DNA of 64,000 nt from Anaeromassilibacillus sp. An200 (GTDB lineage Bacteria; Bacillota; Clostridia; Oscillospirales; Acutalibacteraceae). The stretch is from NCBI RefSeq assembly GCF_002160025.1, contig NZ_NFJU01000007.1, forward strand, positions 1-64,000. Reading direction: 5' to 3'. The position numbers and the translations under genes were made by a program. Every line of letters begins with the position of its first letter. The stretch's first letter is position 1. Shown here one piece after another: positions 42,467 to 51,468 of this stretch. The notes beneath the pieces were generated by a model. That model saw only the letters and a list, made by a program, of their open reading frames with translations, had not been told where the DNA came from and ran no database searches.

Positions 42467-42813
42467 TTCTCCTCACACTCCCCGCGCAGTCCTCCGGCAA
42501 ACAGCAGGCCGCAGGCGGTAAACATCCGGTAATCGGTTTTCAGCACGATGATATCGCGCGAACGGGCCAGATCCAGAATGGCTTCGTCGATCTCTTTCCC
42601 GCGGACAAACACCACACAGCGCATGTCCATCATCTCCGCCGTGCGGATCACCTGCGGGTTGCACAGACCCGTCAGAAGCAGCGCCTGATCCTTGACAAAC
42701 GCCAGCACGTCGCTCATCATATCGCTGCCGCAGGCCGTCTTGATCTCCGTCTCCATATCTCCTTCGACCAGAACCTTGGCGTTCAGAATGCGTACAACCT
42801 CACGTACCGTCAT
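42463..42813 (-). CDS. DRTGG domain protein (first copy)
   Basis: A 116-residue protein. Motifs: MTVREVVRILNAKVLVEGDM, TACGSDMMSDVLAFV, GLCNPQVIRTAEMMDMRCVVF and DIIVLKTDYRMFTACGLLFA. It is a paralogue of the 40367-40705 protein. It begins the five-gene operon; ATG at 42813 is preceded by CGGGAGGAACC. DRTGG domains are thought to bind a small ligand, perhaps a nucleotide, in control of acetate or energy metabolism; nothing here shows which. It is joined to the RsbT-like gene by ATGA overlap. Confidence 0.87.
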   Translation of the reverse strand: MTVREVVRILNAKVLVEGDMETEIKTACGSDMMSDVLAFVKDQALLLTGLCNPQVIRTAEMMDMRCVVFVRGKEIDEAILDLARSRDIIVLKTDYRMFTACGLLFAGGLRGECEEK

Positions 42814-42951
42814 ACTGGTTCCTCCCGTTTTGCAGATTCTCTTAAATTTTATAGAATTCCAGTATAAAACTATAGAAAATGGTTGAATCTATTATACCAG
42901 CGGCGCTTCAAAGGCGCAAGAGGGCGGCGCAAATTTCCTGTAAACGGGCGC

Positions 42952-42989
42952 AAAAAGGCCTGCAACTCCCTTTGGAATCGCAGGCCTTT
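42952..42989 (-). terminator. Terminator of the alpha-glucan operon
   Basis: Stem AAAGGCCTGC/GCAGGCCTTT just after the alpha-glucosidase stop, followed on the minus strand by TTTTTGCG. Confidence 0.85.
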
Positions 42990-42994
42990 CTCTT

Positions 42995-44617
42995 TTATTC
43001 CAAATACAGCATCATGGCTTCCCATGGGCGCAGAGCTCCCGCGTGGGACGGATAATTGGCAATCAGGGTGCGGGCGTTTTTCCACTCCGCCTTCGGCTCC
43101 CAAACGGTTTCCTCATCGCTGAAATTGCATACCACCAGAAGTTGTTTTCCCTCATAGGCACGGCGGTAAACAAAAAGCTTCGGATGATCCGGCTCCAACA
43201 GTGTGAAGTCTCCATGCGCGAAAACAGGCAGCTCCTTGCGCAGTTTCAAAAGCTTCTGATAATAATGGAACACGGAATCCGGATCGGCCAGAGCCGCCTC
43301 GGCGTTGATCGTTGTATGGTTCGGGTTCACTGGAATCCACGGCGTCCCCTCGGTGAATCCGGCGTTTTCCCCGGCGGTCCACTGCATGGGCGTGCGCGCG
43401 TTGTCGCGGCCCTTCGCATAGATGGAACGCATGGTCTCCTCCTCCGGACGGCCTTCCTCCTGACACCGCTTGTAAAAATTCAAAATTTCCACATCGCGGT
43501 ACTGATCGATCGGCAGACGCACGTTCGTCATGCCCAGCTCCTCGCCCTGATAAATGTAGGGCGTCCCCTGCATGCCGTGCAGCATGGTTCCCAGAAGCTT
43601 GGCTGACTGCACACGATATTCCCCGTCGTTGCCCCAGCGGGAAACCACACGGGGAAGGTCGTGGTTGTTGAGGAACAGGCTGTTCCATCCGCAGCCGTGC
43701 AGCCCTTCCTGCCAGCGGGCAAAGCTCTCCTTGAATTTTACAAAAGGCAGCGGACACAAATCCCATTTCTCTCCGCCCGGCTTCTGATCCAGCATCATCT
43801 GCTCAAACTGGAACACCATGGAAAGCTCGCTGCCGTCCGGAGCGCTGTACAGCTTCGCGCGCTCCAGATTGGCACCCCACGCCTCGCCCACTGTGACCAG
43901 GCAGCCCTTCTGGAAGGTCTCCCGGCTGAGCTCCCGCAGGAATTCATGCAGGCGGGGGCCGTTTCCGGTGATCTCCCGATCCGGCTCCTTGGCGATCTGA
44001 TCAATGACATCCAACCGGAAGCCCTCCACGCCCTGCTCCATCCACCAGAGGATCATGTCATAAATCTCCCGGCGCAGAGCGGGATTTTCCCAGTTGAGAT
44101 CCGGCTGCTGCGGGGCGAACTGGTGGAAATAATACTGTCCCAGCTCCGGAACCCACTCCCAGGCCGGGCCGCCGAACACGGACTGCATCCCGTTCGGATA
44201 CCGGTCCGGCGTGCCGTCGCGCCAGACATAGTAATCATGGTACGGCGATTCCTTATCGGCCTTGGCCTTCAAAAACCACGGGTGCTGGTCTGAGCTGTGG
44301 TTGAGCACCAGGTCCATCATGATCCCAATGCCGCGCTTTTTCCCTTCCCGAATCAGTGTGCGCATATCCTCCAGGGTACCAAACAACGGATCGATGTCCC
44401 GATAATCCGAAATATCATATCCGTTATCCACCTGCGGGGAAGCAAACACCGGCGAAAGCCAGATGAGATCGATCCCCAGCTCCGCCAGATAATCCAAACG
44501 GCGGATAATCCCGTTCAGATCGCCCACGCCGCTGCCCGTTGTATCCTGGAAACTCCGGGGATAAATCTGATAGACAACGGCGGATTTCCACCAATCCTTT
44601 TTCGTTTTGTCAAGCAT
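42995..44617 (-). CDS. Alpha-glucosidase, GH13 (oligo-1,6-glucosidase type)
   Basis: A 540-residue cytosolic GH13 enzyme that cleaves terminal alpha-glucosidic bonds of malto- or isomalto-oligosaccharides. Motif order: DLVLNHSSD, QPDLNWENP, nucleophile Asp in GFRLDVIDQIAK, acid/base Glu in VTVGEAWG, and transition-state Asp in LNNHDLPR. The QPDLN block and the Val after the nucleophile in GFRLDVI suggest preference for alpha-1,6 bonds. Its start MLDKTKKDWWKSAVVYQIYP is the usual one. Last gene of the operon, 51 bp behind a HAD gene and ended by a terminator. Confidence 0.95.
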   Translation of the reverse strand: MLDKTKKDWWKSAVVYQIYPRSFQDTTGSGVGDLNGIIRRLDYLAELGIDLIWLSPVFASPQVDNGYDISDYRDIDPLFGTLEDMRTLIREGKKRGIGIMMDLVLNHSSDQHPWFLKAKADKESPYHDYYVWRDGTPDRYPNGMQSVFGGPAWEWVPELGQYYFHQFAPQQPDLNWENPALRREIYDMILWWMEQGVEGFRLDVIDQIAKEPDREITGNGPRLHEFLRELSRETFQKGCLVTVGEAWGANLERAKLYSAPDGSELSMVFQFEQMMLDQKPGGEKWDLCPLPFVKFKESFARWQEGLHGCGWNSLFLNNHDLPRVVSRWGNDGEYRVQSAKLLGTMLHGMQGTPYIYQGEELGMTNVRLPIDQYRDVEILNFYKRCQEEGRPEEETMRSIYAKGRDNARTPMQWTAGENAGFTEGTPWIPVNPNHTTINAEAALADPDSVFHYYQKLLKLRKELPVFAHGDFTLLEPDHPKLFVYRRAYEGKQLLVVCNFSDEETVWEPKAEWKNARTLIANYPSHAGALRPWEAMMLYLE

Positions 44618-44668
44618 GCAGCTGCTCCTCCTTCTGCTGATATGTGCGCCGGTTTCTTCATGGGGAAG

Positions 44669-45397
44669 CTACAGAAGGAGCTCCCGCAGAAGCGCCGCAT
44701 AGTCGGCCCCAGAACAATACAGATCCCACTCCGGACGCACCGCCAGATCATCCGTATTCAAAAAGCAGGTATGAATTCCCAGGCTCCGTGCAGGGGCAAT
44801 ATCGTCGCTGGGGCTGTTGCCCACCATCAGGCAGCGCTCCGGCCCAACGCCTGCCGCCTGAATTGCCAGCCGGAAATAATCCGGATCCGGCTTTTTGATT
44901 CCCTGATCGGAAGAGATAAAGATTTTATCAAAGCGGTTCCACAGCCCCAGCCGCCTCATTTCCGGCTCTGTGAACAGACGCTGTGCGTTCGAGAGGAGGA
45001 ACACCCGTTTTCCCGCACCGCGCAGCGCATCCAGCAGCTCAAGGGCGCCGGGGTACAGCTCGGATTCGTCGGTGGAACAGGCGCGCAGCATCATTCCGAC
45101 CTGGCGCAATGTCTCATTGGAAACTTTTCCTACCCCTTTTTCCGTGAACAACGCCTGGAAAACAAGTTCAAACTGAACCTCAACACACTGCTTCCCGGAG
45201 GCCTCTCTTGCCACAGCCTCCTGCTTTTCGATCTGCCTGCGGTACGCTTCCCGCAGGGTCTGCGGGGTATAGGACGCACCGTAATACCCATACAGGTAGG
45301 AAAGCGGTTTCCATACACGGTCCAGATTTTCCTCATCGGTATGAATGCGGATCAGCGTCCCATACAAATCAAAAAAGACTGCGTCAATCATTTTCAT
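44669..45397 (-). CDS. HAD-family hydrolase
   Basis: A 242-residue HAD enzyme. Motif I FFDLYGTL (nucleophile Asp; the second acid of DxD is Tyr, as in dehalogenase-like members), motif II LLSNAQ, motif III Lys in GIKKPDPDYF, motif IV VGNSPSDDIAPA. The cap helices lie between residues 15 and 95. It probably dephosphorylates a sugar phosphate or similar compound; the DLYGT start also fits haloacid dehalogenase-type enzymes. It is flanked by alpha-glucan enzymes, so a sugar phosphate is the simplest guess. Confidence 0.9.
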   Translation of the reverse strand: MKMIDAVFFDLYGTLIRIHTDEENLDRVWKPLSYLYGYYGASYTPQTLREAYRRQIEKQEAVAREASGKQCVEVQFELVFQALFTEKGVGKVSNETLRQVGMMLRACSTDESELYPGALELLDALRGAGKRVFLLSNAQRLFTEPEMRRLGLWNRFDKIFISSDQGIKKPDPDYFRLAIQAAGVGPERCLMVGNSPSDDIAPARSLGIHTCFLNTDDLAVRPEWDLYCSGADYAALLRELLL

Positions 45398-45424
45398 CCG
45401 TGTATTCCTCCTTGATACAGCATT

Positions 45425-47146
45425 TCAGCGCCGGACGCAGACGCCGCCCGGCGCAAGGAAACCATCATGCAGGCCGCGGGAAAAAAGCGCTTCCCGGCCC
45501 TGCGCGATCTTCCAGTCCGTGTCTCCCGCGTTCAGCAGAACCTCCACCTCCCCGCGGCGATACCACACAAACCGGCTGTCCGGCTCTGTTTGGATGAAAT
45601 CCAGTTCCCCGCCCTTCAGGTCCGGCAGGGTGCGGCGCAAATCAATCAGACATTTCACCTGACGGATACGCTCCTTATGTTCCGGCGTTTCCAGTTCGTC
45701 CCACGGCATACAGCGGCGGCAGTCCGGGTCATGGCCGCCGGGCAAGCCAATCTCCGTGCCGTAAAACAGGCTGGGGCTGCCGGGAAGGGTCAGAAGCAGG
45801 GTGAGCTGCTGGAAAAAGCTGTCCTCGCTTCCCGCGCGCGTGAAGAGCCGATCGGTGTCATGGGAATCCAGCAGGTTAAACAGAACCTCCGTTGTCTGGC
45901 TGCGGTAGCGCCCCAGACATTCATACAGGCTCCAACCGAGTTCCCGCGCTGTGCGCTGTGGATGGGAAAAGAAACCGGCCACCGCCTGACGGAACGGATA
46001 GTTCATCACCGCGTCATACTCATCGCCCTCCAGCCAAGGGGACGCGTCGTGCCAGATCTCGCCCAAAAGATACACGTCTGAGCGGACCGCCAGCACACGC
46101 CGGCGCATCTCCCGCAGAAAATGGTGGGACACCTCGTTCCCGACGTCAAAGCGGATACCGTCCACGCCGTACTCCCTGACCCACCGCTCGCACAGGCCGC
46201 AGAAATACTCGATTACCTCCGGATGATTGGTGTTCAGCTTCGGCATCTGATCGGAAAAAGCGAAAGAATAATACCGGCCGTCGCGGGTATCCCGTCTTTC
46301 TTCCGGAAGCGGCCAGCGGTTGACCAGGAACCAATCCCAATAAGGGGACGAAGGCCCCTTCTCCACCACGTCCCGCCAAGGAGCGAACAAGGCCCCGCAA
46401 TGATTGAACACCGCGTCCACCATCACCCGGATCCCGGCGTCGTGTGCCTCCTGGACCAACGCGGCAAACTCCTCGTTGGTGCCGAAGGCCGGATCCACCC
46501 GCTCATAGTTTTCCGTATCGTATTTATGGACGGATCCCGCCGCGAAAATAGGCGTCAGATACAGCCCGTTTACACCGAGATCCCGCAGATACCCGAGCTT
46601 TTCGCGGATCCCGGCCAGATTCCCGCCGAAGCGCTCCCCGTTTGTCACCGGGCCGGTGCGCCACGGCGTTTCTCCCGGCTCCAATCCAGCGCGGCGGAAG
46701 CGGTCGGGAAAAATCTGATACCAGACCGTGCCGCGCACCCACTGGGGCGGGGATGGAATGTCTGAGGGGTTCATCCATGGCTGGTAAAAGGCAGCCGGAG
46801 CGCCGTCTTTCTGCTGCTCTTCCGGCGTACAGAAGCCATCCTCACCAAAAAACCATGTTTCGCCATTCTGATGGAGCTCAAAATGATACCGGCACCGCTT
46901 GTATGGCGGGCGGATCACCGCCGTCCACCAGCAAACATGCCGCAGGCGCAGCGGCTGGGGAAGCTCCACCCGTTCGCCGTGCCACCGCTCAGCTCCGCCC
47001 AGGATCCCAGCCTCGAACGGATCGCCCCAGTGCAGAAAGACTTTTTCCACCTCGGGGTCGGTTTGCAGGCGAATCACCAGTTCATCCTTGTTCCGGGCAT
47101 AGCTGTAAGGGGCTTGCGCCCGATGGAAAACCGCTGCAAAATTCAT
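45425..47146 (-). CDS. GH13 neopullulanase/cyclomaltodextrinase-like enzyme
   Basis: A 573-residue enzyme. An N-terminal beta-sandwich domain (residues 1-130) of the type seen in cyclomaltodextrinases is followed by the barrel: VWYQIFPDRF, GVNGLYLTPIF, MVDAVFNHCG, nucleophile Asp in GIRFDVGNEVSH, Glu in LLGEIWHDA, Asp in LDSHDTDR. The Asn-Glu after the nucleophile (VGNEV) is typical of the neopullulanase branch, which cuts cyclodextrins, pullulan and maltodextrins inside the cell. ATG at 47146 overlaps the debranching gene stop (ATGA) and has GTGAGG at the right distance; the longer open frame is not used. Confidence 0.93.
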   Translation of the reverse strand: MNFAAVFHRAQAPYSYARNKDELVIRLQTDPEVEKVFLHWGDPFEAGILGGAERWHGERVELPQPLRLRHVCWWTAVIRPPYKRCRYHFELHQNGETWFFGEDGFCTPEEQQKDGAPAAFYQPWMNPSDIPSPPQWVRGTVWYQIFPDRFRRAGLEPGETPWRTGPVTNGERFGGNLAGIREKLGYLRDLGVNGLYLTPIFAAGSVHKYDTENYERVDPAFGTNEEFAALVQEAHDAGIRVMVDAVFNHCGALFAPWRDVVEKGPSSPYWDWFLVNRWPLPEERRDTRDGRYYSFAFSDQMPKLNTNHPEVIEYFCGLCERWVREYGVDGIRFDVGNEVSHHFLREMRRRVLAVRSDVYLLGEIWHDASPWLEGDEYDAVMNYPFRQAVAGFFSHPQRTARELGWSLYECLGRYRSQTTEVLFNLLDSHDTDRLFTRAGSEDSFFQQLTLLLTLPGSPSLFYGTEIGLPGGHDPDCRRCMPWDELETPEHKERIRQVKCLIDLRRTLPDLKGGELDFIQTEPDSRFVWYRRGEVEVLLNAGDTDWKIAQGREALFSRGLHDGFLAPGGVCVRR

Positions 47147-49119
47147 CGGTCTTTCCTCACCTTCTCCCCGGTTTCCCACGCCTGCGGGCGTTCGAGTGCT
47201 TCATAGACGCGCAGCAGCTCCCCGACGCTCCACGCCTGCGCAAAGCAGCCGCGCGAAGCGGTGGGGTTCTCTCCGTCATAGATCTCGGGAAGCTGTCCGG
47301 CGCAGCCCTCGCGAAGCGCGGGAATCAGGGCATCCAGCCACTCCCGGACCTGTTTGACAGCCCTCAATGTATAATTATTTACCTTTAAATAGGACAAGTA
47401 AAACGCTCCCAGCGGGAACGGCCACACCGTCCCCTGGTGATACGCGAGATCGCGCTGCTCCTGCTCCCCGCCGTAAGTGGGATGAAAGGACGGATCACAT
47501 GGAGAGAGCGTGCGCAGCCCCACAGGGGTGTAAAGCTCCCGCAGCACCGTATGCACCACCTGCTTCTCCTGTTCCGCGCTCAGCATGGAAAACGGCATGG
47601 ACACCGCCCAGATTTGATTGCAGCGGATCTGGACGTCCTCCGGGCCCCCGGAGACCAGGTCTCGCAGCGCTCCCTTTTCCTCCATCCAGAACTCCCGGGC
47701 AAAGCTTTCCCGCACCTGCTCCGCAAGGGCGGCGTATTCCTCCCCGCTTTCTTCCATGCGCGGGGCAAGATGTTCCAGAATCCGCAGCGCGTTGTACCAG
47801 TAAGCATTGATCTCCACCGGTTTTCCATGGCGCGGGGTCGGCAGAATTTCCCCAATGCGCACATCCATCCAGGTCACCTGATCCAGATCCTGTCCGGCGG
47901 CAATCAGGCCGTCGCTGTCCATATGGATCCCGTAGTCCGTTCCATGCCGGTACGACTCCACAATACGCTTCATCACCGGCCAGGCCCGGCGCACAAATTC
48001 CCAATCCTCCGTCCTCTGTACATACAGCCAGACGCAGTTGACAAAAAGCAGCGCCGCATCCACCGTGTTATAGAGCGGTTCGTGGCCTCCCTCGGGGAAC
48101 AGGTTCGGCATCAGCCCGCCGCGCTCGTGCTCCAGGAAGGTTTCCAAAATACTGCGGGCATCCTCGAAACGGCCAGTTGTCAGCGTGCAGCCGGGCAGGG
48201 CAATCATGGTGTCGCGTCCCCAATCCTCAAAGAAGGGATAGCCCGCGAGGATCGTCTTGGCCCCGGTGGACTGGCGCTGCACAATGAATGCGTCCGCGCT
48301 CACCGCAAGCTGCCGGGCAGCGGGATGATACAGGCCGCTTTGCTTTTCAAGCCGCCGCAGCCGCCTCTGCGCCCCGCGCAGAATCGAGGATGCGGAGGGT
48401 ACATTTTCTTCCAGCGAATAGACAATCTCCAGCTTGCGCCTTCCTCCGTCGGACAGCGTAAAGCGGATCCGATGGTTGGCCGCCGTAAGCCCCTGTGCGC
48501 GCCGTCCGTCACAGACGTCATAATCGTATTGCAGCGTCTGAAAGCGGATCGCCAGAGGTTCGACGCGCCCGTTGGTAAACAGCCGCATCCGCAGGCCCGC
48601 GGACTCCACCGCGTGGTCCCGGAATACAAACGGCTGCCCCGGATCGAGATCCCGTCCCTTCGGCACAAATTGCAGCCAGGGCGTTACCGTCAGGGCGCAG
48701 GCTGAGCCGGACTCATTTTCCACTTCATAGCGCACAACCAGCGTATTCTGCTCCCAATCCAGCGCAAGCACCTTTTCCACCTGCACGCCCTGCGTCTGAT
48801 ATCGCCACCGGGGCAGGCCGTCCACCTCCACACAGGAGAGATGCTTCCAGCCCTCCTCCTCGGGTGCGTCCGCGAACCGCTGGCTGGACAGATGCACATT
48901 GCATCCCTGCACAGTGAGCACCTCTTCCAGCCGGTGAATCAGATTCCACCGTTGGTTTGGCGGAACGGTGCAGGCCATCAGAACCGCGTGATCGTTGCGG
49001 CTGGCCCCGCCGATGAGATTCTGCGACGAAAAGCCGCCCAGCCCGTTTGTCAGCAGCCAGCAGCTTTCCTGTCCCCTCACACCGTCTCGAAAATCCTGTT
49101 TTCCATAGAGTAAACGCAT
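47143..49119 (-). CDS. Amylo-alpha-1,6-glucosidase (glycogen debranching, GH133)
   Basis: A 658-residue debranching enzyme. N-terminal sugar-binding domain: SCWLLTNGLGGFSSQNLIGG. C-terminal (alpha/alpha)6 barrel: ILAGYPFFEDWGRDTMIALP, MPNLFPEGGHEPLYNTVDAA, DLDQVTWMDVRIGE, PVEINAYWYNAL, AYHQGTVWPFPLGAFY and a final CFAQAWSVGELLR. The acid-rich barrel motifs match the glucosidase half of glycogen debranching enzymes, releasing glucose at branch points. Start ATG at 49119 follows AGGAGAAGGGAAG. It follows a broken pullulanase gene by 40 bp and overlaps the next GH13 by 4 nt. Confidence 0.95.
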   Translation of the reverse strand: MRLLYGKQDFRDGVRGQESCWLLTNGLGGFSSQNLIGGASRNDHAVLMACTVPPNQRWNLIHRLEEVLTVQGCNVHLSSQRFADAPEEEGWKHLSCVEVDGLPRWRYQTQGVQVEKVLALDWEQNTLVVRYEVENESGSACALTVTPWLQFVPKGRDLDPGQPFVFRDHAVESAGLRMRLFTNGRVEPLAIRFQTLQYDYDVCDGRRAQGLTAANHRIRFTLSDGGRRKLEIVYSLEENVPSASSILRGAQRRLRRLEKQSGLYHPAARQLAVSADAFIVQRQSTGAKTILAGYPFFEDWGRDTMIALPGCTLTTGRFEDARSILETFLEHERGGLMPNLFPEGGHEPLYNTVDAALLFVNCVWLYVQRTEDWEFVRRAWPVMKRIVESYRHGTDYGIHMDSDGLIAAGQDLDQVTWMDVRIGEILPTPRHGKPVEINAYWYNALRILEHLAPRMEESGEEYAALAEQVRESFAREFWMEEKGALRDLVSGGPEDVQIRCNQIWAVSMPFSMLSAEQEKQVVHTVLRELYTPVGLRTLSPCDPSFHPTYGGEQEQRDLAYHQGTVWPFPLGAFYLSYLKVNNYTLRAVKQVREWLDALIPALREGCAGQLPEIYDGENPTASRGCFAQAWSVGELLRVYEALERPQAWETGEKVRKDR

Positions 49120-49159
49120 GTGTGGCTTCCCTTCTCCTTTTATCGCTTATGGCCTGTTT

Positions 49160-49840
49160 TCAAGCAAGCCCCAAAATCAAAGCACTCCCCGGCGCGGCCT
49201 TGGCCTCCTGTACCGGATGCGGGGCGCGCCACCAGAAGCTCTGTTCGCCGTCCGCCAGCAGTTCCCATCTGCCGTCCGGCAGAGGAACGGATACCGCGCG
49301 GGAGGAGGCGTTATCGATCAGCAGAATCCGCTTCCAAGGTCCTTCCGGATTATCCAGCTCAACCACCGCACAGCGGGGAGCGGGGATGGACGTGTGCAGC
49401 ACGCGCTCCCGCGCGCGGGTACTTTTGTCGCACAGGGCGGGGATCTGCTTGCGCAGGGCAATCAGTCCTTTATAATACTCCACCAACTCCCTGTTTTCCC
49501 ATGCCCTCTGCCAATCCAGCCGGTTCAGCTCAATGGGGGATCGGAAGGTATTGTCCTCCCCCTGCTTGGTTCGCCCGAACTCCTCGCCGGAGAGGAAGAA
49601 CAGCCGCCCCTGGCAGGTCATACAGATAGCTGCCGCGAGACGGTTCGCCCGCAGGACCTTTTCAGTGCCGTGTTCCCAGTCCAGATTGGGATCGAGTGTG
49701 GCCACCAGCTTATCCCAGAGCGTCATATCGTCATGACAGGACAGATACGTAATCACCTGGGAGGGAGCGGCGGCGTGAAAAGCGCCCGTATCTCCGCACC
49801 AGGCTGTCACACTTTGCAGGATCCGTTCCTCAAAGTTCCG
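49160..49840 (-). pseudogene. C-terminal remnant of type I pullulanase
   Basis: Only the last about 227 codons of a pullulanase are left. The open phase starts after TGA at 49843-49841 and reads RNFEERILQSVTAWCGD, then ITYLSCHDDMTLWDKL, the region of the third catalytic acid, FFLSGEEFGRTKQGEDNTF, and a C-terminal beta domain ending ALILGLA. The carbohydrate-binding domain and most of the barrel, including the nucleophile Asp and the acid/base Glu, are missing (intact enzymes have about 600-700 residues). Upstream the DNA passes directly into the GH127 gene in another phase. A GTG at 49810 could still start a 216-residue product, but it would be inactive. Confidence 0.88.
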
Positions 49841-51402
49841 TCATGAACCGTAAACACATCGCCGTCCTGCGGAGTCAGGCGCACATATCCCTTCTCCTTC
49901 TCCGGCTTCAGGGGCTCCCCGTTCCGCTTCACGGAGAAATTCTCTGCGTAAGAGGGAACACGCAGATACAAAGTCATACCGGACGGCCCATGGTAGGTGA
50001 CGGAAGCGTTTCCTTCCCACGGCATGGAGGATTCGCAGGAGAGCGAAGCCTCCCCCTGTGAGGTGAAAAACTGCGCTTTGTTCCCCACATAGAGATGCTG
50101 ATATACGGCGTCGCCGTCCTGCGTATACACATATCCGCCCAGTCCGCAGAGTGTGCGGATGACATTGGGCGGACAGCAGGCACAGCCGAACCATTTCACG
50201 CGCTCCGGCTCCACCGACTCATGATCCTTGCGGTAACGCGCTACATCCGGCTTGAGCATCAGAGGGTTGACGTAGAAATAATGCTCGCCGTCCTCGGAAA
50301 TTCCGCTGAGCACATTATTATACAGGGCGCGCTCCATCACGTCCGCATATTTCGCATCGGGATCCAGCTTGAGCATCCGCAGCGCCCACATGGCAAGCCC
50401 GATTGCCGCACAGGTTTCCGTATAGCAGGTATCGTTGGGGAGATCGTAGTCGATTGTGAAGCGCTCGCCTTCCCCCTGGGAGCCCACGCCGCCTGTCAGA
50501 TACATGCGCTTTCCCGTCACATTGTCCCAGAGTGTGTCAAGCGCGGCTTTCAGCGTGGGATCCTGCTTTTCCAGCGCCACATCCGCCGCGCCGGTATAGA
50601 AATACATCGCGCGCACCGCATGGCCTTCCGCTGTTTTCTGATCCCGGATCCTGGCGTGCGCCTGGTGGTAATCCGCTTCAAGCCAACGGTTTTCGCGGCT
50701 CAGCTCCAGAAAACGCTCCTCCTCCAAAAATGCGGGGCGTGTGCCGCGGTTCTCCACAAAATAATCCGCCAGCTCCAGATATTTCTTCTCCCCGGTCGCA
50801 TGGTACGCCTTCATCAGCGCCAGTTCAATTTCCTCATGGCCCGGGTAGGAATCCAGCTTGCCTTCTTCGCTGCCGAACACCGAGCGAATCAGCTCCACGT
50901 TCTTTTCCATCACCCGCAGAAGGCGATCATCACCCGTGACGGCGCGGTACGCCACGGCTGCCTCCAGCATGTGGCCTGTGCAGTACAGCTCATGGCCGTG
51001 GGCAATCTCCTTCCATTTCCGATCCGGCTTTTTCAGGATATAGTGCGTGTCGAGATAACCGTCTGCCTGCTGGGCTTTTTCAATAATACCGATCGCTTCG
51101 TCAAGCGCCGCTCGGATCTCGGGACTGTCCTCATAAATCAGGCTGTAGGATGCCGCTTCGATCCACTTGGCCACATCGCTGTCCTGAAATTGATACCCAT
51201 AGAACTCTCCTTCCTCCATGCCGGCGGCAATTTTAAAGTTGCGAATGGCATGGCTGGGTTCCGCGCCCGGCTCCCGATCGTTGAGCACCCTCCACTGGTA
51301 GGGTACGACCTTTTCCACCGCGTTTCGGATCCTTTTGTTCCAGAATCCATCATCCACATGAATCTGGCGGATCCCAATCTCCTTTGCTCCCATTGTTTTC
51401 AT
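49807..51402 (-). CDS. GH127 beta-L-arabinofuranosidase-like enzyme, C-terminally truncated
   Basis: 531 codons, against about 640-660 in the family. The barrel and catalytic site are complete: NDTCYTETCAAIG (zinc Glu and Cys) and WFGCACCPPNVIR (zinc Cys and nucleophile Cys), plus DDGFWNKRI at the start. The family sequence stops at GYVRLTPQDGDVFTV, where the last beta domain should follow; the next 12 residues (HDGTLRNGSCKV) are out-of-frame pullulanase DNA. So a deletion removed roughly 110-130 C-terminal residues and fused the gene to the pullulanase tail. The protein may be unstable or inactive. ATG at 51402 follows TGGGAGG. It stands first in the alpha-glucan run although its expected substrate is an arabinoside. 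Confidence 0.88.
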   Translation of the reverse strand: MKTMGAKEIGIRQIHVDDGFWNKRIRNAVEKVVPYQWRVLNDREPGAEPSHAIRNFKIAAGMEEGEFYGYQFQDSDVAKWIEAASYSLIYEDSPEIRAALDEAIGIIEKAQQADGYLDTHYILKKPDRKWKEIAHGHELYCTGHMLEAAVAYRAVTGDDRLLRVMEKNVELIRSVFGSEEGKLDSYPGHEEIELALMKAYHATGEKKYLELADYFVENRGTRPAFLEEERFLELSRENRWLEADYHQAHARIRDQKTAEGHAVRAMYFYTGAADVALEKQDPTLKAALDTLWDNVTGKRMYLTGGVGSQGEGERFTIDYDLPNDTCYTETCAAIGLAMWALRMLKLDPDAKYADVMERALYNNVLSGISEDGEHYFYVNPLMLKPDVARYRKDHESVEPERVKWFGCACCPPNVIRTLCGLGGYVYTQDGDAVYQHLYVGNKAQFFTSQGEASLSCESSMPWEGNASVTYHGPSGMTLYLRVPSYAENFSVKRNGEPLKPEKEKGYVRLTPQDGDVFTVHDGTLRNGSCKV

Positions 51403-51420
51403 CCTCCCAACTTTTTATTG

Positions 51421-51453
51421 GGGAAACCGCACGGCAAATTCCGCGGATTTCCC
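51421..51453. other. Hairpin between proC and the GH127 gene
   Basis: GGGAAACCGC pairs with GCGGATTTCCC with one bulged base. No T-run on either side, so it may separate the two transcription units only partly. Confidence 0.35.
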
Positions 51454-51468
51454 AAGTGCGGAACTCTG

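Noticed and set aside
49160-49810. Small stand-alone alpha-amylase-like gene starting at GTG 49810
   Set aside because: The pullulanase reading phase continues upstream of this GTG and the piece lacks the nucleophile and acid/base region, so it is a remnant, not a gene.
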